The notes beneath the pieces were generated by a model that saw only the letters and a list, made by a program, of their open reading frames with translations, was not told the origin of the DNA and searched no databases. Made by a program: the position numbers and the translations under genes. A stretch of DNA of 36,794 bases, taken from contig JAKPAN010000116.1 in assembly GCA_029779475.1 (NCBI GenBank), forward strand, positions 1 through 36,794, in the 5' to 3' direction. Origin of the DNA: Pseudomonadota bacterium. GTDB taxonomy: Bacteria > Pseudomonadota > Gammaproteobacteria > Xanthomonadales > Rhodanobacteraceae. Below are positions 16,030 to 24,430 of this stretch, in pieces (the first letter of the stretch is position 1; every line of letters begins with the position of its first letter).

Positions 16030-16551
16030 TCACATGCGCTGGATCGGCTTGACGCGACATTCCTTCACGCGCTGCGTCGCTTGCTGCGCGCTCGCCCCGT
16101 CGCCCATGCCGGTGCGCGCTTCGACCACGGTCTGCCAGTTCTTCGCGCAAATGCTGCCGACCTTCGGGCCGAGCGAAAAACTTTTCATCGCGTCCTTCTC
16201 GGCCTGCGCGAAATCGCCCAGCGCGATGTCGATCTCCGCGCGCGATTGCAAGAGATCGGGCGCGTCTGGCGCCAGATGCAGCGCCTTGTCCATCGCGGCC
16301 GCGGCCGCCTTGTAGTCGTTGCGCGTTTCCGCGTTGCGCGACTGCTGCGCGTAGCCGTCGATCGCCGCATCGCGCAACGGCTGCACCTGCACGGCGGAAT
16401 CGAGGCCGTGGCCGGCGTCGCGGATCGCGCGCAGCGCGGCAGCGCGGTCGAGCGGCGGCGGCCCCTTCGAGGCGACGGGTGCGCCGGTTTGCGCGCAGGC
16501 GGCGAGGACGAGGGCGACGAATGCGGGTACGGCGTTGCGAAGTGACTTCAT
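16030..16551 (-). CDS. TPR-like lipoprotein of unknown function
   Basis: A 173-residue predicted lipoprotein. The N-terminus KSLRNAVPAFVALVLAACAQ has a signal peptide with lipobox AAC. The body is helical, with two to three TPR-like units: DYKAAAAAMDKALHLAPDAP and IALGDFAQAEKDAMKSFSLG. The C-terminal part has two cysteines (GSICAKNW and KECRVK) that could form a disulfide in the periplasm. I do not recognise a specific family. The open frame continues upstream only through a repeat sequence (MDSRVRGND), so the ATG ending at 16551 is preferred. It lies 66 bases upstream of yoaA in the same direction and may be cotranscribed. Confidence 0.8.
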   Translation of the reverse strand: MKSLRNAVPAFVALVLAACAQTGAPVASKGPPPLDRAAALRAIRDAGHGLDSAVQVQPLRDAAIDGYAQQSRNAETRNDYKAAAAAMDKALHLAPDAPDLLQSRAEIDIALGDFAQAEKDAMKSFSLGPKVGSICAKNWQTVVEARTGMGDGASAQQATQRVKECRVKPIQRM

Positions 16552-16584
16552 GGGATTCCAACTCTTCACGATCTTCGCGGCGTC

Positions 16585-16604
16585 ATTCCCGCGGACTCGG
16601 GAAT
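16585..16604. repeat. dRS3-like palindrome ATTCCC-N8-GGGAAT
   Basis: An inverted repeat with ATTCCC/GGGAAT arms and 8-base centre GCGGACTC, flanked by CGTC and CCAA. This matches the layout of Neisseria dRS3 elements and of common intergenic repeats in Xanthomonadaceae. It lies between the PBP1b gene and the TPR lipoprotein. Confidence 0.65.
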
Positions 16605-16687
16605 CCAAATGCCTTCAATGGATGCCCACGGTCGCGTGGCGTGACGCCAACAGGCTTGGCGCCGCCATTGTCGCACGTCCGCCACGA

Positions 16688-18988
16688 TCAATCGCCGCCG
16701 CGGCTTTCGACACCGAAGAACTGCTTGAGCTGGTCGAGCGGGCAATGCTCTTCTTCGGTCGGCGCGTAGCCGCTCGCGAACGGCAGATCGCGCGCACCAC
16801 TGCACGCGGCATCGCTGCGCTTGCCCGATTGCGGATTCACGGTGGCATGCTCGATGCCGTCCTGCGGCACGACGAGCGGCGCGGTCGGCAGGCGCTTCAT
16901 GAGTTCCATCCACACGCGCAGGCCGCCGGTCGCGCCGAACAGCGTGGTCGGTTTGTTGTCGTCGCGACCGATCCACGCGACCGCGAGCGTGTCGCCGGTG
17001 AAGCCGGCGAACCATGCGTCGCGCTGCGTGTCGCTGGTGCCGGTCTTGCCGGCCGCATGCAGCCAACCGAGGCCCGCGTCGTTGACCGCGTGCGCGGTGC
17101 CGGAGATCGCGACCTGCTGCATCGCGTAGGTCACCAGTCGCGTCGCCGTCGTGTAATCGCCGGCGCCGGGCTTGCTCGCGTAACGCGTGAGCGGACGCCC
17201 TTGCGCGTCGAGCACGCCGCGCAGCGCGCGCAGCGGCAACGCGTGACCGTCGGCGGCAAGGTATTGATACAGCCGCGCGACGTCGAACGGGCTCAAGTCG
17301 ATCGCACCGACCAGCATCGACGGATTCGGATTGATCGTGCGTCCAAGGCCGAACGATTCGAGGAAGCCGCGCACGCGATCGACGCCGATGCGCTGGCCGA
17401 GATTGATCGTGGCGAGGTTCCAACTTTGCGCGAGCGCGTCGATGAGCAGCACCTGGCCGTGCGACTGGTGATCGTCGTTTTCCGGCCGCCAGCGGCCACC
17501 GCCGGGTTGCGGGAGGTCGATCGGACTGTCGTCGAGCAGCGTCGCCAGCGAATAGCGCTGCGGCTGCGCGAGCGCAACGAGATTGACGAAGGGCTTGACC
17601 AGCGAACCGATCGGTCGCAATGCGTCCAACGCGCGATTGAACCCGGGCGCGTCGACGTCGCGGCTGCCGATCACCGCACGCACCTCGCCGTCGCGTGCGC
17701 CGGTGACGACGAGCGCGGCCTCGAGATCGTCGCCGCGCTTGCCGAGCCCTTCGAGCGCCTTGTCGATCGCCTGCTCGCCGAACGCCTGCGCCGACGGCGA
17801 CAACGTCGTATGGATGGCCAAACCCGCGCCGCTCAGCGCGTCGGCTGGATAGTCCTGCGTGAGCTGGCGGCGCACGAGGTCGAGGAATGCGGGATAACGG
17901 TCGCGCGGCAGCGTCGCGCTCGCAGCGGTGCCAATCGGCTGCTTGCTCGCGCTCGCGAACGTGGCCGCGTCGATGAGCCCGGTGTCGCGGAACACGCCGA
18001 GCACGACGTTGCGCCGCGCGAGCGCACCGTCGGGATTGCGGCGCGGGTCGTACAGGCTCGGCCCCTGCACGAGCCCGACCAGCAACGCGATATCGGCCGC
18101 TCCGAGCGAATGCAGGTCGCGGCCGAAATAGAACTCGCTCGCCGCAGCGAAACCATGTACCGCCTGTGCGCCTTGCTGGCCGAGGAAAACTTCGTTGACG
18201 TAGGCCTCGAGGATGCGCCGCTTGTCGTAGTGAGCCTCGATGACGAGCGAGAGCAGCGCCTCGTTGAGCTTGCGCGTGAGCGTCTGGCCGCGGTCGAGGA
18301 ACAGGTTCTTGACGAGCTGTTGCGTGAGCGTCGAACCACCCTGCACGACATGGCCGGCGATCAGGTTGACCCACGCCGCGCGCACGATCGCGGCGACGTT
18401 GACGCCGTGGTGATGCTTGAAATCGCGATCCTCGACTGCCTGCAAACCGGACAGCAGCAGCGGCGGCACTTCGCCGAGCGCGATGACGCGGCGGTCTTCC
18501 TGCGACTGGCCGTACAGCGTCGCGATGCGCGCCGGGTCGAGCCGCACGCGTTCGATCGGCGCGCGGCTGTCGGCATCGGCGAGCGTGGCGATACGGCCCT
18601 TGTCGAGCGTGAGCACGACGCGCCGCGCGCGCTCGCGGCCGTCGAGATAGATGAACTCGCGCCGTGAAATCGTGAAGCGATCGCCTTCGCGATGGAACGT
18701 GCCCGGCGCGCGCGCCGCGGCATCTTCGACGTAGCGCGCCGCGTCCAGTTCGACGCCGAGCGCCTGCGCATTCATCGGCGCCCCCGGCAAGAGTTCCAGC
18801 GGCCGCGCGTAGACACGGCTCGGGAACTGCCATGACAGGTCGTCGAAGCGGCTGCGTACCTCGCGGTCGAGGTAAAGCACGTAGGGGACGAGAAACCCGA
18901 TCGCGACGCCGAGGCCGAGCCAGAACGGGATGCGCACGACGTGCCAGATCGCGCGCAGGGCGTTGAACGAACTCGATGCGAAGGACAA
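16688..18988 (-). CDS. mrcB: Penicillin-binding protein 1B, bifunctional transglycosylase/transpeptidase
   Basis: Class A PBP that polymerises and cross-links peptidoglycan. From the TTG start it is 766 residues: one N-terminal transmembrane helix (PFWLGLGVAIGFLVPYVLYL), a UB2H-like region (PSRVYARPLELLPG), then a GT51 glycosyltransferase with Glu186 in AVEDRDFKHHHG and GGSTLTQQLVKN. The transpeptidase has Ser462 in GSLVKPF, SWN, and Lys648 in GKTGTSDTQ. The UB2H-like strand pattern identifies PBP1B rather than PBP1A. Start is uncertain: no ATG lies before the membrane helix; TTG at 18986-18988 gives a 13-residue cytoplasmic lead. It is divergent from the glycosyltransferase gene with 206 bases between them. 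Confidence 0.95.
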   Translation of the reverse strand: MSFASSSFNALRAIWHVVRIPFWLGLGVAIGFLVPYVLYLDREVRSRFDDLSWQFPSRVYARPLELLPGAPMNAQALGVELDAARYVEDAAARAPGTFHREGDRFTISRREFIYLDGRERARRVVLTLDKGRIATLADADSRAPIERVRLDPARIATLYGQSQEDRRVIALGEVPPLLLSGLQAVEDRDFKHHHGVNVAAIVRAAWVNLIAGHVVQGGSTLTQQLVKNLFLDRGQTLTRKLNEALLSLVIEAHYDKRRILEAYVNEVFLGQQGAQAVHGFAAASEFYFGRDLHSLGAADIALLVGLVQGPSLYDPRRNPDGALARRNVVLGVFRDTGLIDAATFASASKQPIGTAASATLPRDRYPAFLDLVRRQLTQDYPADALSGAGLAIHTTLSPSAQAFGEQAIDKALEGLGKRGDDLEAALVVTGARDGEVRAVIGSRDVDAPGFNRALDALRPIGSLVKPFVNLVALAQPQRYSLATLLDDSPIDLPQPGGGRWRPENDDHQSHGQVLLIDALAQSWNLATINLGQRIGVDRVRGFLESFGLGRTINPNPSMLVGAIDLSPFDVARLYQYLAADGHALPLRALRGVLDAQGRPLTRYASKPGAGDYTTATRLVTYAMQQVAISGTAHAVNDAGLGWLHAAGKTGTSDTQRDAWFAGFTGDTLAVAWIGRDDNKPTTLFGATGGLRVWMELMKRLPTAPLVVPQDGIEHATVNPQSGKRSDAACSGARDLPFASGYAPTEEEHCPLDQLKQFFGVESRGGD

Positions 18989-19194
18989 GCGCGTGCGATC
19001 GTGGCGGAAACCGGCGTGAGTGTAGCGGCGCCGCGCGCGAGCGGCGAGGCCGGCGCGTCGGAAATGGCATGTGCCCGCCGAAGCGCCTTTCACGGCCAGC
19101 ACCGCGCCCGATCGCGTCCCGCACCGGACAGCACGCCGCGCGATGCCCGCGCAGGTGATAATCGCGGTTTCAACGATCGCCGCCTGGAGTCTGG

Positions 19195-22100
19195 ATGCAC
19201 GCAGCACCGTTCGCCGCACCGCCTTCCGACGGCAACGGAACGGGCTTGCCTGCGCGCGCGCTACGGGTGTGCGTGCACGCGATGGAAACGCCTTCGGCGG
19301 CGCAATGGGACGCCTTGCGCGCGCGCCTGCCCACGCACGCGAAGCTTGCGTTGTTCGGTGCGTGCACGGCGAGCGAGGCATGGCCGGATGCGCCGCGCGT
19401 CAGCGACGTCGCCGATGCATGGCATCCACTGGCCGTGCTCACCGCGGCGGCGCAGCGGTTTCCCAGCGAAGACCTCGTGCTGGTGCACGCGACCACCAAC
19501 CTGCCACCGCTCGCCTGCGAACGCCTGCTGCACGCGCTCGACGCGCCGAACGTGCTCGGCGCGAGCGCGCTCGACGGCGTCTGGCGCCGACCGATTCCGG
19601 CGGATCTCGGCACCGATCTCGATGCGCATGCGCTCGATGCGCTGTGCTTTGCGTATTCGGATCGCCGCATCTGCGACGATCCGTTCGCGTTCGACGAATC
19701 GTTCCCCGAATTCTCCGCATGGCACGGTGAACGCCTCGCGCAGATCGGCGCAGCCCACGTGGCCGATCGCGATGCCATCGATGCGGCCGGTCTGCGCGTC
19801 GTGATGCTCGACCATCTCTATGTCGAAGGCGGCTCGGCGATCCGCACGCCGCGCCCGCCCGAACGCGATGCGCGTGACGCAAACCCACCCTCGCCGCTCG
19901 CACCGCTGCAACAACGCGTCGCCGCCGCGCTCGCTGCGAAGTCAGCGCCGTGCAACCCAGGCCTCGACGCCAAACCCGTGATCCTGCACGTGCTGCATGG
20001 TTGGGGTGGCGGCGCCGAACGCTGGGTGCGCGACTTCGCCGCAGCCGACGCGCAAGCGCATCACCTCGTGCTGATCGCGCGCGGCCGCTTCACGCGGCGC
20101 AGGCATGGCGAATGGCTGGAACTGCACGACGGCTCGATGATCGGTCCGCCGCTCGCGCGCTGGCCGCTGCCGCGCGCAATCGCAGACACCGCACTCGGCG
20201 ACGACACGTATCGCGACCTGCTCGCGCACATCGTGCGCACCTACTGCATCAACGCGGTCGTCGTTTCCTCGCTCATCGGCCACAGCCTCGACGCGCTGCG
20301 CACACACCTGCCGACGGTCTGCGTCCTGCACGACCACTATCCATTGTGGCCGACGCTGCATCGCGATTTCGGCGACGTGTCGCTCGCCTTCGACGATGCA
20401 CAACGCGAACGCGACCTCGCCGAAGCGGGCGCCGGAGACGTGTTCTCGAACCGCGATCCCGCGCACTGGAAGCGCCTGCGCGACGCGTTCGTGCGTGCGG
20501 CGGTCGAAGCGCAGGCGACGCTCGTCGCTCCGAGCCGTTCGGCGCTTGCGAACGAACTGCGCCTCGCGCCCGAACTCTCGACACTGCGCAACGCGGTGAT
20601 TCCACATGGACTGGCCGCGTGGCCGCACGATGTGCCGAAGGCGGAAGCGCCCGCCACGCGCGAGAAGTTGCGCCTCGTCATGATCGGCCGCGTCCGCGCC
20701 GGCAAGGGCGCGCAGCTGCTCGCCACAGCGTTGCCACGTTTGCGCGAACACGCCGAACTGTTCCTGCTCGGCGCCGGTGCCGACGCGCAGGAGTTGTTCG
20801 GAGAACGCAGCGTCCACGTCCTGCTCGACTATCGCCGCGACGACCTGCCCGACCTGCTCGCGCGCCTGCGTCCCGACGCGGCGTTGCTGCTGCCGACCGT
20901 CGCCGAAACCTTCAGCTACACGTTGTCGGAATTGCGCAGCCTCGCCCTGCCCGTGATCGCGACGCGCGTCGGCGCGCTCGCCGAACGCATCCAGGACGGC
21001 GTCGATGGTTTCCTGATCGCCCCGCACGCCGACGCGCTCGTCGCGCGAGTCGGCGAACTTTCGCGCGACCGCGATTCGCTCGCGCACGTTCGAGGGCGCC
21101 TGTCCGCACACGCGGAACCGACGACGGAAACGATGGCGCGCGAACATCACGCGCTGCTAGCGCTTTCGCCGATGCGCATCGTGCGTTATCCGCTTGCCGC
21201 AATGGACGGCACGCAACTCGAAATGGCCGCCAGCGTCACATCGCTCGTACACGCGCAGGCGCAGGCGCGCACGCTCGAAGCCGGCATCGAACACATTGCG
21301 CAAGAAAGCGAACGTCGCGGTGAATGGGGCCATTCGCTCGACAGCGACCTGCATGACGTGCGCAGGGAACTGGCGACGACGCAAGGCGAATTGCACGATC
21401 GCACCCGCTGGGCGCTCTCGCTCGACGCGGATCTGCAGGATCTCAAGCCGCGCTTCGAGCATCTCCAAAGCCTGCACGAACAGATGCTCGCGTCGCTGTC
21501 CTGGCGCATCACGCGGCCGTTGCGTTCCGCGAAGGCGCACCTGCGCAGGCTGCGCGCCGCGCTCGCGTTCCGCGCCAATCGCCTGCGCTCGGTCGCGGCA
21601 CGCACGCGCGGCAGCCTCGCGCAACGCGGCGTGCGCGGAACCATCGCGCGCATCGCGCAGGAATGGCGCACGCCGACTCCAGCTTTCGCCGCGAAAACCT
21701 ACGCAGCTCCCATAGACGATGCGGCACCGTTCGCCGTGCCGACCAGCGCCGCGCCGCGCGTGTCGATCGTGATCCCGGTCTACAACAAGATCGAATACAC
21801 GCTCGCCTGCCTGCGTTCGCTCGGCGAACACGCAGGCGAGATTCCGTTCGAAGTCATCGTCGTCGACGACGGATCGAGCGACGCGACGCCCGCACGCCTC
21901 GCCAACGTCGGCGGCATCCGCGCGCTGCGCAACGCACAGAACCTCGGCTTCATCGGGTCGTGCAACGCAGGCGCCGAAGTCGCGCGCGGCGACTACGTGC
22001 TGTTCCTCAACAACGACACCGTCGTCACCGCCGGCTGGCTCGACGCGCTCGTGTGCTGCATCGAAACAGCGCCCGATGCGGGACTCGTCGGCGCGAAACT

Positions 22101-23634
22101 CGTCTATCCCGACGGCCGCTTGCAGGAAGCCGGCGGCATCGTCTTCGACGATGCCTCGGGCTGGAACTACGGGCGTTTCGAGGATCCGACCGATCCGCGC
22201 TACTCGTTCCGCCGCGAAGTCGATTACTGCTCCGGCGCGGCGATCCTGTTGCGCCGCGACCTGTTCGAGCGCCTCGGCCGCTTCGACGCGCGCTACGCGC
22301 CGGCCTACTACGAAGACACCGATCTCGCCTTCGCGGTGCGCGCGGCGGGGCTCAAGGTTTACGTCGAACCCGCGTCGGTCGTCGTGCATTTCGAAGGGAT
22401 CACGTCGGGCACGGATACGGCCAGCGGCACCAAGCGCTATCAGGTCGTCAACCGCGAGAAGTTCCTCGACAAGTGGAAGGATGCGCTCGCGCGCCAACCC
22501 AAGCCCGGCACGCCGATCGGCATTGCCGCGACGCATCGCGCGAAGAAACGCGTACTCGTCATCGACGCGACGACGCCGATGCCCGACCACGACTCGGGTT
22601 CGCTGCGCATGGTCAACCTCATGCGCGTGCTCGGCGACCTCGGCTGCCAGACGAGTTTCATGCCGGAGAACCGCGTGTTCGTCGAACGCTACACGCCGGG
22701 CTTGCAGGCGCTCGGCGTCGAAGCGCTGTACGCACCCTACGCGCAGGATCCGGTGAAATTTCTGCGCGAACGCGGCGGTGAGTTCGACCTCGTCATCCTC
22801 TCGCGCCACTATGTCGCCGCGCCGTTCGCAGGCCTCGTGCGCCTGTATGCGCCGCAGGCGCGGCTCGTCTTCGACACTGTCGACCTGCACTACCTGCGCG
22901 AACAGCGCGCGGCGGAACTCTCGGGCGACGCCGCGCTCGCGCGCACGGCCGCGGCGACGCGCGCGCAGGAACTCAAGCTGATCCGCGACAGCGACGTCAC
23001 GCTCGTGGTCAGCCCGGTCGAGCGGGAACTGCTCGCACGCGATGCGCCTGGCGCGCGCGTGGACGTGCTTTCGAACGTGCATGAAGTGCACGGCTGCAAA
23101 CGCGGCTTCTCCGAGCGCACCGACCTCGTCTTCGTCGGCGGCTTCCAGCATCCGCCGAACGTGGACGCGGTCGAATGGTTCGTGCGCGAGGTGTTCGGCC
23201 GCGTGCACGCCGAGATTCCCGAACTGCGCTTCCACGTCATCGGCAGCCGTGTGCCGGCATCGATCCAGGCGCTCGCGGGCGAACACGTCGTCGTGCATGG
23301 CTTCGTCGAAGACATCATGCCGTTCATGGACAGCTGTCGCGTCTCGGTCGCGCCGCTGCGCTACGGCGCGGGCGTCAAGGGCAAGGTCAACATGGCGATG
23401 AGCTGCGGCCTGCCCGTCGTGGCGACGCCGATCGCGGTGGAAGGCATGCACGTCGTTGTGGGCGACGACGTGCTCGTCGCGGAAGATGCTGCTGCATTCG
23501 CCGATGCGATCGTGCGCCTGTATCGCGACGAGGCGTTGTGGAAGCGCCTGTCCGCGAACGGGCTCGCCAATGTCGAGCAGCATTTCTCGTTCGCAGCAGC
23601 GCGCGCGGCGGTCGAAAAGTTGTTCGAACGCTGA
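19195..23634 (+). CDS. Multi-module glycosyltransferase (degenerate GT-A-like, GT4, coiled coil, GT2, GT4)
   Basis: A 1479-residue cytoplasmic protein built of glycosyltransferase modules. Residues about 1-240 look like the tail of a GT2 fold that lacks the usual DDGS/DxD (FPSEDLVLVHATTNLPP and AAGLRVVMLDHLYVEGGSA). Residues 258-640 are GT4-like (VLHGWGGGAERWV, IGRVRAGKGAQLL, AETFSYTLSELRSLALPVIA). Residues about 680-800 form a coiled coil. A GT2 module starts at 856 (VSIVIPVYN, Asp891-Asp892, NND ending at 941). A second GT4 runs from about 1118 (PDHDSGSLRMVNLMR, YGAGVKGKVNMAMSCGLPVVAT). Such proteins build rhamnan or other surface polysaccharides. The ATG at 19195 has GGAG 6 bases upstream. 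Confidence 0.93.
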   Translation: MHAAPFAAPPSDGNGTGLPARALRVCVHAMETPSAAQWDALRARLPTHAKLALFGACTASEAWPDAPRVSDVADAWHPLAVLTAAAQRFPSEDLVLVHATTNLPPLACERLLHALDAPNVLGASALDGVWRRPIPADLGTDLDAHALDALCFAYSDRRICDDPFAFDESFPEFSAWHGERLAQIGAAHVADRDAIDAAGLRVVMLDHLYVEGGSAIRTPRPPERDARDANPPSPLAPLQQRVAAALAAKSAPCNPGLDAKPVILHVLHGWGGGAERWVRDFAAADAQAHHLVLIARGRFTRRRHGEWLELHDGSMIGPPLARWPLPRAIADTALGDDTYRDLLAHIVRTYCINAVVVSSLIGHSLDALRTHLPTVCVLHDHYPLWPTLHRDFGDVSLAFDDAQRERDLAEAGAGDVFSNRDPAHWKRLRDAFVRAAVEAQATLVAPSRSALANELRLAPELSTLRNAVIPHGLAAWPHDVPKAEAPATREKLRLVMIGRVRAGKGAQLLATALPRLREHAELFLLGAGADAQELFGERSVHVLLDYRRDDLPDLLARLRPDAALLLPTVAETFSYTLSELRSLALPVIATRVGALAERIQDGVDGFLIAPHADALVARVGELSRDRDSLAHVRGRLSAHAEPTTETMAREHHALLALSPMRIVRYPLAAMDGTQLEMAASVTSLVHAQAQARTLEAGIEHIAQESERRGEWGHSLDSDLHDVRRELATTQGELHDRTRWALSLDADLQDLKPRFEHLQSLHEQMLASLSWRITRPLRSAKAHLRRLRAALAFRANRLRSVAARTRGSLAQRGVRGTIARIAQEWRTPTPAFAAKTYAAPIDDAAPFAVPTSAAPRVSIVIPVYNKIEYTLACLRSLGEHAGEIPFEVIVVDDGSSDATPARLANVGGIRALRNAQNLGFIGSCNAGAEVARGDYVLFLNNDTVVTAGWLDALVCCIETAPDAGLVGAKLVYPDGRLQEAGGIVFDDASGWNYGRFEDPTDPRYSFRREVDYCSGAAILLRRDLFERLGRFDARYAPAYYEDTDLAFAVRAAGLKVYVEPASVVVHFEGITSGTDTASGTKRYQVVNREKFLDKWKDALARQPKPGTPIGIAATHRAKKRVLVIDATTPMPDHDSGSLRMVNLMRVLGDLGCQTSFMPENRVFVERYTPGLQALGVEALYAPYAQDPVKFLRERGGEFDLVILSRHYVAAPFAGLVRLYAPQARLVFDTVDLHYLREQRAAELSGDAALARTAAATRAQELKLIRDSDVTLVVSPVERELLARDAPGARVDVLSNVHEVHGCKRGFSERTDLVFVGGFQHPPNVDAVEWFVREVFGRVHAEIPELRFHVIGSRVPASIQALAGEHVVVHGFVEDIMPFMDSCRVSVAPLRYGAGVKGKVNMAMSCGLPVVATPIAVEGMHVVVGDDVLVAEDAAAFADAIVRLYRDEALWKRLSANGLANVEQHFSFAAARAAVEKLFER

Positions 23635-23643
23635 GATTCCTGA

Positions 23644-24423
23644 TCAGGCGCTGGCAAACGGCGCCCCCGCCGCAGCGAACCAAGCGCCTTCGCCAACGAA
23701 AACGCCATGCGGCCCGAAGCGGCGTTCGCGCAGCAGCACGCTGCCGTCGCCGCGACGCATGAGCAGGCTGCTCGCGCGCGTGCCGTAGCGTTCGCCGCGG
23801 ATGAAGACCGGCGCGAGGATGCGTTCGAGGTCGAGGCCGACGCCCGTATCGGGCAAGTCCGCGTCGGCGGGCTGCGTTTCGTCGTGAAGCAGATCGAGCG
23901 CCGCCGACGCGTCGTTGCCGCCGGCAGACAGCCATGCCTCGAACTGCGCGAGCAATCGCTGCGTCTTCGGCCAATGCACGCCTGGCGCGCCGTTGCTGAC
24001 GACGTGGATGCCGGCGCCGAGCGCCGTCGCGACGCCACCCGTGCTGATCAACAGACGAACTTCGCCGGCATCGCCGACGACGAGATTGAAGGCGCCGAAT
24101 TCGTCGATGTCGTCATGCATGTCGCGCAAGTAGGCCGCGGGCGTCGCGTCGCCGAGCACGAAATCGCGCACGAGCGCGCCGCGCGATTTCGGCGCGGTCG
24201 CGGGCACGCCGCTGCGCACGTTGGTCACGGTCGCGAAACGTCCATCGCTGCGCGCTGCGAGCCAGGTGCCGCCGGCGACGAGATCGCGGCCGCCGGCGAT
24301 GCGCGCATCTTCGTTCCACGGTTGCGCGGCCGCGCTGGCGCGGCCATGGAACTCGTCACGGTAGCCGAGCAGCAGCAGCGGCGTGCGCGGCACGACGCCG
24401 ATTGCGATCAGCACGAGGCACAT
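23644..24423 (-). CDS. NRDE family (TANGO2-like) protein
   Basis: A 259-residue member of the NRDE/TANGO2 family, whose members begin with Met-Cys and resemble N-terminal nucleophile hydrolases. Here the start is MCLVLIAI with Cys2 as the candidate nucleophile, followed by GYRDEFHGRAS where most members read ANRDE. Other landmarks are GGTWLAARSDGRFATVTNVR and HVVSNGAPGVHWPKTQRL. TANGO2 proteins have been linked to heme or lipid handling, but the bacterial role is not established. It begins 7 bases after the Ser/Thr kinase stop, so it is likely cotranscribed. Its stop faces the glycosyltransferase stop across a 9-base gap with no visible terminator. Confidence 0.9.
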   Translation of the reverse strand: MCLVLIAIGVVPRTPLLLLGYRDEFHGRASAAAQPWNEDARIAGGRDLVAGGTWLAARSDGRFATVTNVRSGVPATAPKSRGALVRDFVLGDATPAAYLRDMHDDIDEFGAFNLVVGDAGEVRLLISTGGVATALGAGIHVVSNGAPGVHWPKTQRLLAQFEAWLSAGGNDASAALDLLHDETQPADADLPDTGVGLDLERILAPVFIRGERYGTRASSLLMRRGDGSVLLRERRFGPHGVFVGEGAWFAAAGAPFASA

Positions 24424-24430
24424 GGCGAAC

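Noticed and set aside
16552-16608. N-terminal extension MDSRVRGND... of the TPR lipoprotein
   Set aside because: These residues are the translation of the intergenic palindromic repeat; the lipoprotein signal begins at the ATG ending at 16551.
13834-18667. Two very long plus-strand frames (903 and 710 codons) opposite the helicase, lipoprotein and PBP1b
   Set aside because: Shadows of the minus-strand genes, which carry Walker A, DEAH, SxxK and KTG motifs. The plus-strand translations have skewed Arg/Glu/Ala content only.
18989-19381. N-terminal extension of PBP1b to 897 residues
   Set aside because: It would overlap the glycosyltransferase start and is Arg/Ala-rich without homology to PBP1b starts.
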